Origin: Bacillota bacterium
GTDB lineage: Bacteria; Bacillota; Clostridia; Peptostreptococcales; Anaerovoracaceae
Direction: 5' to 3'
Assembly: GCA_017626845.1 (NCBI GenBank)
Contig: JAGAHX010000012.1
Coordinates: forward strand, 1-63,548
Length of the DNA: 63,548 nucleotides
This document shows positions 59,477 to 63,548 of the stretch, piece by piece. The notes beneath the pieces are model-generated. The model was not told the origin of the DNA. It saw only the letters and a program-made list of their open reading frames with translations, and ran no database searches. The position numbers were made by a program, and so were the translations under genes. Every line of letters begins with the position of its first letter. Positions within the stretch are counted from its first letter, which is position 1.

Positions 59477-60249
59477 CGTTTCACGGCACCGACCACAAGG
59501 CCGGCGTCAGCCAGACCGCCCTGGGCACGGCGGAATCTCTGGCGGAGAACTATCCCTATCTGAAGATCCTGCTGGTCCACATGGAAGGCCGCAGCGGCCG
59601 GGAATACACGCCGAACCTCCGGGAGAGCCTGGAGACCGTAAGGCCGTATCTGCTGGACCGGGTGCTGGATGGCGAAGAGGTCGGGGATAAGGCCCAATAC
59701 AAGGGAAATCTGTACGTGATCGGCGGAGACGAGAATCCGGGGAGCGCGGAAATGTATCTGCCGGATATGGCGGAATACATGCTGGAATCCTTTGCGGACG
59801 TATTCGACGTCGTCGTGTGCGACAGCGGCAGCGAGATCGAGCATGCCATGGCGCTGGGCGCCCTGTTTTCTGCGGACCGCATCTATCACGTGCTCACTCA
59901 GTCGGAGCTGTATTTCCGCCGGGCAGAGATGCTGCTGCCCCTTTATGGAAAGCTCGGCCTGCCGGAGGGCCGGTTCGTGCTCTGCAAGTGCGACAAGAAC
60001 TCGCCCTTCAGCCCGTCCTACAGCGCAAAGCGGCTTCAGATCGATACGCAGGAACTGCTGTCCGTGCGGGTCTCCCGCAAAGGCGGCGACGCGGAGATCG
60101 AGGGGAAGAGCCTGTACAGCTACCGGGAGAGCCCGTACCGCAGAGATATCGATGCGATCTCGGAGGATATCGTCCGCACGTTCGAACTGGTGAAAGGAGG
60201 AAAGGAGAGAAAATGGCTCAGGAAAAGTTCAGCTTCAGCGAGGTTTTAA
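59461..60249 (+). CDS. tadZ: TadZ/CpaE-like atypical MinD-family ATPase
   Basis: A 262-aa protein of the ParA/MinD superfamily. The Walker A loop is degenerate (FHGTDHKAGVSQTALG in place of KGGxGKT), as is common for TadZ. DVVVCDSGSEI marks the switch/Walker B region. TadZ positions the Tad secretion machine at the cell pole. ATGGAGGGAAATCT precedes the ATG inside the previous gene. The next gene starts 37 bases before its stop. Confidence 0.8.
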   Translation: MGRIVTFHGTDHKAGVSQTALGTAESLAENYPYLKILLVHMEGRSGREYTPNLRESLETVRPYLLDRVLDGEEVGDKAQYKGNLYVIGGDENPGSAEMYLPDMAEYMLESFADVFDVVVCDSGSEIEHAMALGALFSADRIYHVLTQSELYFRRAEMLLPLYGKLGLPEGRFVLCKCDKNSPFSPSYSAKRLQIDTQELLSVRVSRKGGDAEIEGKSLYSYRESPYRRDIDAISEDIVRTFELVKGGKERKWLRKSSASARF

Positions 60250-61769
60250 GGGCCCGCAGCGCGCAGCCGGTGCAGACTGTCTCTCCGGCTCCCGTAGCTC
60301 CAACGACTTTTGCCGCTCCCGATCCGCCGCCCGAGGCGCAGAGCTATAGCCGGTTCGAGCAGCCGCCGGCGCCGCCCGCGCCGAAAGCACCGGACAACTG
60401 GTCCGATTTTATCGATTACCGGGGGCCGCGCAGCCGCCGGATGGTGCAGGAGGAAGACCGGTTTCCGCAGCTCTGCGCCAAGGTGATGGAAGTCTTCTTC
60501 CAGGACTGGGAAGACCGGGACAGCTCCCGCTCCGCCCTGGAGATCCAGAAGCGCGCCATCATCGGATACGAAAAGGAAAAGAACTTCTTCAAGAACCGCA
60601 TCGCGGATATCGTGCAGAAGATGGGGGCGTCAAACACGCCGTACCCTGCCTGGTACGAATCGCTGACGGATGCCATTTATCACGAAAACTGGGGCCTTGC
60701 CGGCCTGTCGGAGTGGTTCCTGCCGGCCTACGCCTACAGCAGCTCCGCGAAGATCATCGGCGAGAACATGTATTTTCTGGAGCACGGACGCATGGTCCAA
60801 AAGCCCCAGACGATCAGCAAGGAGAGAAAAGACCAGCTGATCAAGGCCTTTCTGCTTCTCAATCCGGAGGAGCGGATGGACAAGTCCTATCACGAAACGT
60901 ATCTTCTGGACGGCACGCGTGTGACCATCTTTACGACTCCCATGGCGAAAGCGGGCCAGGAGGCGATCATCTTCCGCCGCTACGTGGTCCCATCCCTGAG
61001 CTTTCAGGAGCAGGCCCGGCGCGGCACGGTGCCGGAAGCGGCGATCCCGCTGTTCGAGACGATGGTGCAGCTGGGCTACAACGTAGCCTTTGTGGGCGCA
61101 GTTCGTACAGCGAAAACGACGTTCCTCAGCACCTGGCAGGCGCTGGAGGATCCGACCCTGGAAGGGGTCATGGTGGAGACCGATCCCGAGATCCCCATGG
61201 ACAAACTCCTGCCCGGCGCACCCATCCTGCAGCTGCTGGCGGACGGCGAAGACCTGCAGAAGATCTCCAAAAATCTGCTGCGGAGCGACGCGGATTATTT
61301 CATCCTGGCGGAAGCCCGGGACGGCATCGCGCTGGATACGGCGGTCCGCATCGCCAGCAAGGGGACGAAGCGCATGAAGATGACGTTTCACACCCGTTCC
61401 CCCCGGCTGTTCCCGCTGGAGGTCGCGACGGAGATCGTCAAAAGCACGGGCGGAGACCTGCAGCTGACGATGCAGAAAGCCGCCGGCAGTTTCGACTATA
61501 TCTTTCACTTTATCCAGCTGTCCGACAAGAGCCGTAAACGGCTGAAGGGCATCTACCAGATGAACGTGGACGAGCAGGGCGCGATCGCCATCGAACCCAT
61601 CTGCGAATACGATCCCGTGGAGGATTCCTGGCGTTTTACGTACCGCATGGGACCGGCGCAGGAAGAATACGGACGGGAAAGCGACCATATGCTGTTGGAA
61701 CAGATGAAGTGCCAGCTGAAAGGGCTGGAAGAGGGTTCTCCCTACCGTTCGGAGGGCTTCCATGGATAA
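60213..61769 (+). CDS. tadA: TadA/CpaF-like secretion ATPase with altered Walker A
   Basis: A 518-aa protein. A Pro/Ala-rich N-terminal tail (residues 15-60), a helical domain, and the secretion ATPase core follow. The P-loop reads VGAVRTAKTTFLS: GxxxxGK(S/T) has Ala in place of the second Gly. Asp-box/Walker B YFILAEARDGIALD and the His-box MTFHTRS remain. TadA powers assembly of Flp-type pili or a related secretion fibre. GGAGG at 60196-60200 serves ATG 60213. An overlap with tadB by eight bases shows tight coupling. Confidence 0.85.
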   Translation: MAQEKFSFSEVLRARSAQPVQTVSPAPVAPTTFAAPDPPPEAQSYSRFEQPPAPPAPKAPDNWSDFIDYRGPRSRRMVQEEDRFPQLCAKVMEVFFQDWEDRDSSRSALEIQKRAIIGYEKEKNFFKNRIADIVQKMGASNTPYPAWYESLTDAIYHENWGLAGLSEWFLPAYAYSSSAKIIGENMYFLEHGRMVQKPQTISKERKDQLIKAFLLLNPEERMDKSYHETYLLDGTRVTIFTTPMAKAGQEAIIFRRYVVPSLSFQEQARRGTVPEAAIPLFETMVQLGYNVAFVGAVRTAKTTFLSTWQALEDPTLEGVMVETDPEIPMDKLLPGAPILQLLADGEDLQKISKNLLRSDADYFILAEARDGIALDTAVRIASKGTKRMKMTFHTRSPRLFPLEVATEIVKSTGGDLQLTMQKAAGSFDYIFHFIQLSDKSRKRLKGIYQMNVDEQGAIAIEPICEYDPVEDSWRFTYRMGPAQEEYGRESDHMLLEQMKCQLKGLEEGSPYRSEGFHG

Positions 61770-62712
61770 GACCGGCATGCTGGTGATCGGGGTCAATCTC
61801 CTGATCTACGCCACATATTTTACCGGCGTGTTCCTGTTCTCCGAGCAGGGCATCGCCGCAGCGATGCGGAGTTTCTCCCTGCGCAGGCGCCTCAAGCCGG
61901 ATTCCCGGGGCTTCTTCTTCGAATTCGGACCCGTCGCTTACGTCAATAAACTGCTGTTCGCAGTCTTTCAGAAAGAGGTCAACGGCGCCGCATTTTTCTT
62001 CGGCATCGTGATGGTGTTCTTCATCGCGTTCGTCCTGGGCATCCGCATGTTTACGCCCGTCATGGCGTTCGTCGCTGCTTCGATGGCTGCGGCGATCCCC
62101 ATCATGGCCCTCGTCGTCCGCATGGAAAACGACCGCACGAAGGGCAGCCGGGAAGGCATCAGCTTCGTTTCGGAACTGTACCGGCAATATAGGATCAACA
62201 ACCGCAACATCTATGCGGCGATGGAGGCGACCGCGTCGTCCCCGGCGGACTTTCCTGTGTGCAAACGGCATCTGTACCGGCTGCTGCTGCATCTGCGCAG
62301 CAGCGGTGACCCGGATGAGATCAAGGAATATACGGATCAGTTCTCCTTTGCCATGGGGACGGTCTGGGGTCACATGCTGGCGGTCTGCATCCGCATGGCG
62401 GCCCGCAGCGGCACGGATATCTCCGCGGGTCTCGCAGACATTACGGAGCAGCTGAAGGCGGCCAACGCCAGGGCGGAGGAGCGGCGCCGGATGAACAGCG
62501 AATCCCTGCGGATGACGATGTTTCTCATCCCGGTCCTGTATATCGGAACCATCCTGCTGTCGATCTTCTATCTGGATCTTGCGCCGGGGGAATATCTGCG
62601 CAACCAGTTCGGGACGGCGGAGGGCATCCTGTTCTTTCTGTTCATCGTGTTCCTGATGTTCCTCAACCTGGTGATCCTCCGAGCGGTGAGCAACACCCGC
62701 ATCGATTATTAA
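61762..62712 (+). CDS. tadB: TadB-like inner-membrane protein
   Basis: A 316-aa membrane protein with an N-terminal helix, two central helices (FFFGIVMVFFIAFVLGI; MAFVAASMAAAIPIMALVV), a cytoplasmic GspF-like helical domain and two C-terminal helices. Its position directly after tadA and size agree with TadB, the platform protein paired with TadC. Sequence identity to TadB is weak by eye; context carries most of the weight. Confidence 0.75.
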   Translation: MDKTGMLVIGVNLLIYATYFTGVFLFSEQGIAAAMRSFSLRRRLKPDSRGFFFEFGPVAYVNKLLFAVFQKEVNGAAFFFGIVMVFFIAFVLGIRMFTPVMAFVAASMAAAIPIMALVVRMENDRTKGSREGISFVSELYRQYRINNRNIYAAMEATASSPADFPVCKRHLYRLLLHLRSSGDPDEIKEYTDQFSFAMGTVWGHMLAVCIRMAARSGTDISAGLADITEQLKAANARAEERRRMNSESLRMTMFLIPVLYIGTILLSIFYLDLAPGEYLRNQFGTAEGILFFLFIVFLMFLNLVILRAVSNTRIDY

Positions 62713-62723
62713 GGGGTATCGAT

Positions 62724-63374
62724 ATGCCATACGTCAATTTTGCCTTCCTGTTTCTGCTGTGGCTGGGCGTGGGCCTCGCCTGCGGGGCTCCCGCCGGCCG
62801 CAGTTTAAAACTGGAAGCCCAGAAATATAAACAGCGCTCGGAGACGGCGGCCCGGAAGAGCGCGCCTTACCGGAAACTGCAGCAGTTTTCCGCCGGAAGA
62901 AAGCGGGAAGCCATGCAGCGCGACCTGGCGGAGAGCCTGTCCTACGTCAAGAATTTGGTGGTCATCGGCCGGGGCGAAAACATGAGCGCCCAGCTTCTGC
63001 TGGAAGAACTTTCGGAACTCAGCAAGGATCTCGGACCTGTGTTTTTATCCATGGCCCGGTGCATCCAGCTTTTCGACAAGGAAACGGCCGCCCGGCAGCT
63101 GTTCGAGGCGCTGCCCTTCAGCTACGCCAAGGATATCGGGGAATTCCTGGCCGGCTGGGAGGACGTGCCGCCCGCGGACCTTCTGAATACGGTGGAGGTC
63201 TACCGCAGCGCGCTGCGGGAAGACCGTCTGACCCGCCAGAAGAGAAGGGACGAGATGGTCTCCGACCTAGTGTATTTCCCTGTGGTGGTCAACGCCATGG
63301 CCGTTCTGATGAACTTCATCTACGTGGCCTATTTCATCCAGCAGAGAGATGCGCTGAGCGTGCTGTTTAACTGA
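62724..63374 (+). CDS. tadC: TadC-like inner-membrane protein
   Basis: A 216-aa protein with an N-terminal membrane helix (FAFLFLLWLGVGLACGAPAG), a cytoplasmic helical domain (about 50-180; YVKNLVVIGRGENMSAQLLLEELSELSK) and a C-terminal helix (VNAMAVLMNFIYVAYFI). It is shorter than classical TadC. It starts 11 bases after tadB. It probably completes the membrane platform of the Tad machine. Confidence 0.7.
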   Translation: MPYVNFAFLFLLWLGVGLACGAPAGRSLKLEAQKYKQRSETAARKSAPYRKLQQFSAGRKREAMQRDLAESLSYVKNLVVIGRGENMSAQLLLEELSELSKDLGPVFLSMARCIQLFDKETAARQLFEALPFSYAKDIGEFLAGWEDVPPADLLNTVEVYRSALREDRLTRQKRRDEMVSDLVYFPVVVNAMAVLMNFIYVAYFIQQRDALSVLFN

Positions 63375-63401
63375 TAAAAACAAGAAAGGAGAGATACAGA
63401 C

Positions 63402-63548
63402 ATGAAGCAGCTTATCGTCATGATCGCCACGATCCTTCTGGGTATTGCGATCGCAGTCGTCGTGCTGGGGTTTTCCGGAACTGCCGAAACGCTGGCCAGC
63501 GGGGTCAGCACGAAGATCACCAGCACGTTTAACGGGTATTACACCCCG
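63402..63548 (+). CDS. Small single-helix protein, partial (pilin- or TadE-like candidate)
   Basis: 49 codons are visible before the window ends: MKQLIVMIATILLGIAIAVV, then VLGFSGTAETLASGVSTKIT. The short polar start, one hydrophobic helix and small polar residues after it fit a Flp-type prepilin, pseudopilin or another minor Tad-operon component. There is no GxxxxE(Y/F) Flp cleavage motif in the visible part. AAAGGAGAGATACAGAC gives a strong start 27 bases after tadC. Confidence 0.6.
   Translation, partial: MKQLIVMIATILLGIAIAVVVLGFSGTAETLASGVSTKITSTFNGYYTP

Overview
The window looks like a chromosome segment of an anaerobic, medium-GC Bacillota (Clostridia-type) bacterium. The signs are strong AGGAGG ribosome binding sites, S-layer-homology (SLH) proteins, a Tad/Flp secretion cluster of the clostridial type, an NfnAB-like flavoprotein pair, many type II toxin-antitoxin pairs and several very large repeat-rich surface proteins. 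I cannot name a species; Eubacteriales is the best guess.

Layout. 1-5.8 kb is a recombination-prone accessory stretch: a decayed IS30 transposase, the 3' end of a surface-protein gene, a RhuM-Fic protein, two Rpn-type nuclease genes followed by free-standing copies of the Rpn C-terminal tail, and a VapBC pair. 6-16 kb is one giant secreted adhesin (3,364 aa). 16.4-22 kb holds a HigBA pair, an amidohydrolase with an MFS transporter, a CoA-transferase gene broken by an amber codon, and a GNAT acetyltransferase. 22.1-23.7 kb is the most unusual part: a predicted PD-(D/E)XK-type nuclease gene flanked on both sides by strictly periodic arrays of alternating GGTG and CACC words; a third, shorter array lies at 31.7 kb. 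23.7-36.1 kb holds a DUF401 membrane protein, a radical SAM protein, a CBS protein, a DUF2179-type protein, a PIG-L-like deacetylase, a GT2-GtrA protein, four tRNAs (Met, His, Gln, Cys), a membrane-anchored acyltransferase-like protein, an HTH regulator, and a lipoprotein translationally coupled to an Lgt-like protein. 36.2-45.7 kb holds a 29-aa type I-like toxin, BrnTA, two paralogous SLH proteins, an AAA/DUF4143 ATPase and an RHH-MNT/HEPN pair. 46-52 kb is a nucleoside/thiomethyl salvage-like cluster: degenerate amidohydrolase, purine nucleoside phosphorylase, MTA/SAH-type deaminase, MtnA-like isomerase, FAH-family hydrolase and RidA. 52.2-58.6 kb holds glutathione peroxidase, MarR, a CDF metal exporter, a DtxR-type regulator, a transglutaminase-like protein and NfnAB. 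58.8 kb to the end is a Tad pilus/secretion operon cut by the window edge.

Main point. The three arrays obey one spacing rule. GGTG-like and CACC-like words alternate; CACC to the next GGTG is exactly 33 bp in 11 of 11 cases, and GGTG to the next CACC is 28 or 29 bp in 14 of 14. The intervening 23-24 and 28 nt stretches are AT-rich and unlike each other. Constant words at fixed spacing around variable sequence, placed on both sides of a nuclease gene, make the 22.1-23.7 kb locus the best candidate here for an undescribed system. Its function is unknown.

Other strong observations are Rpn tail genes with near-perfect Shine-Dalgarno sites (possible free antitoxins), an RHH-MNT fusion behind a perfect palindromic operator, a shared sigma-54-like palindromic element upstream of three exported-protein genes, and a dispersed GTCCCT/AGGGAC repeat that lies both between genes and inside coding sequence.
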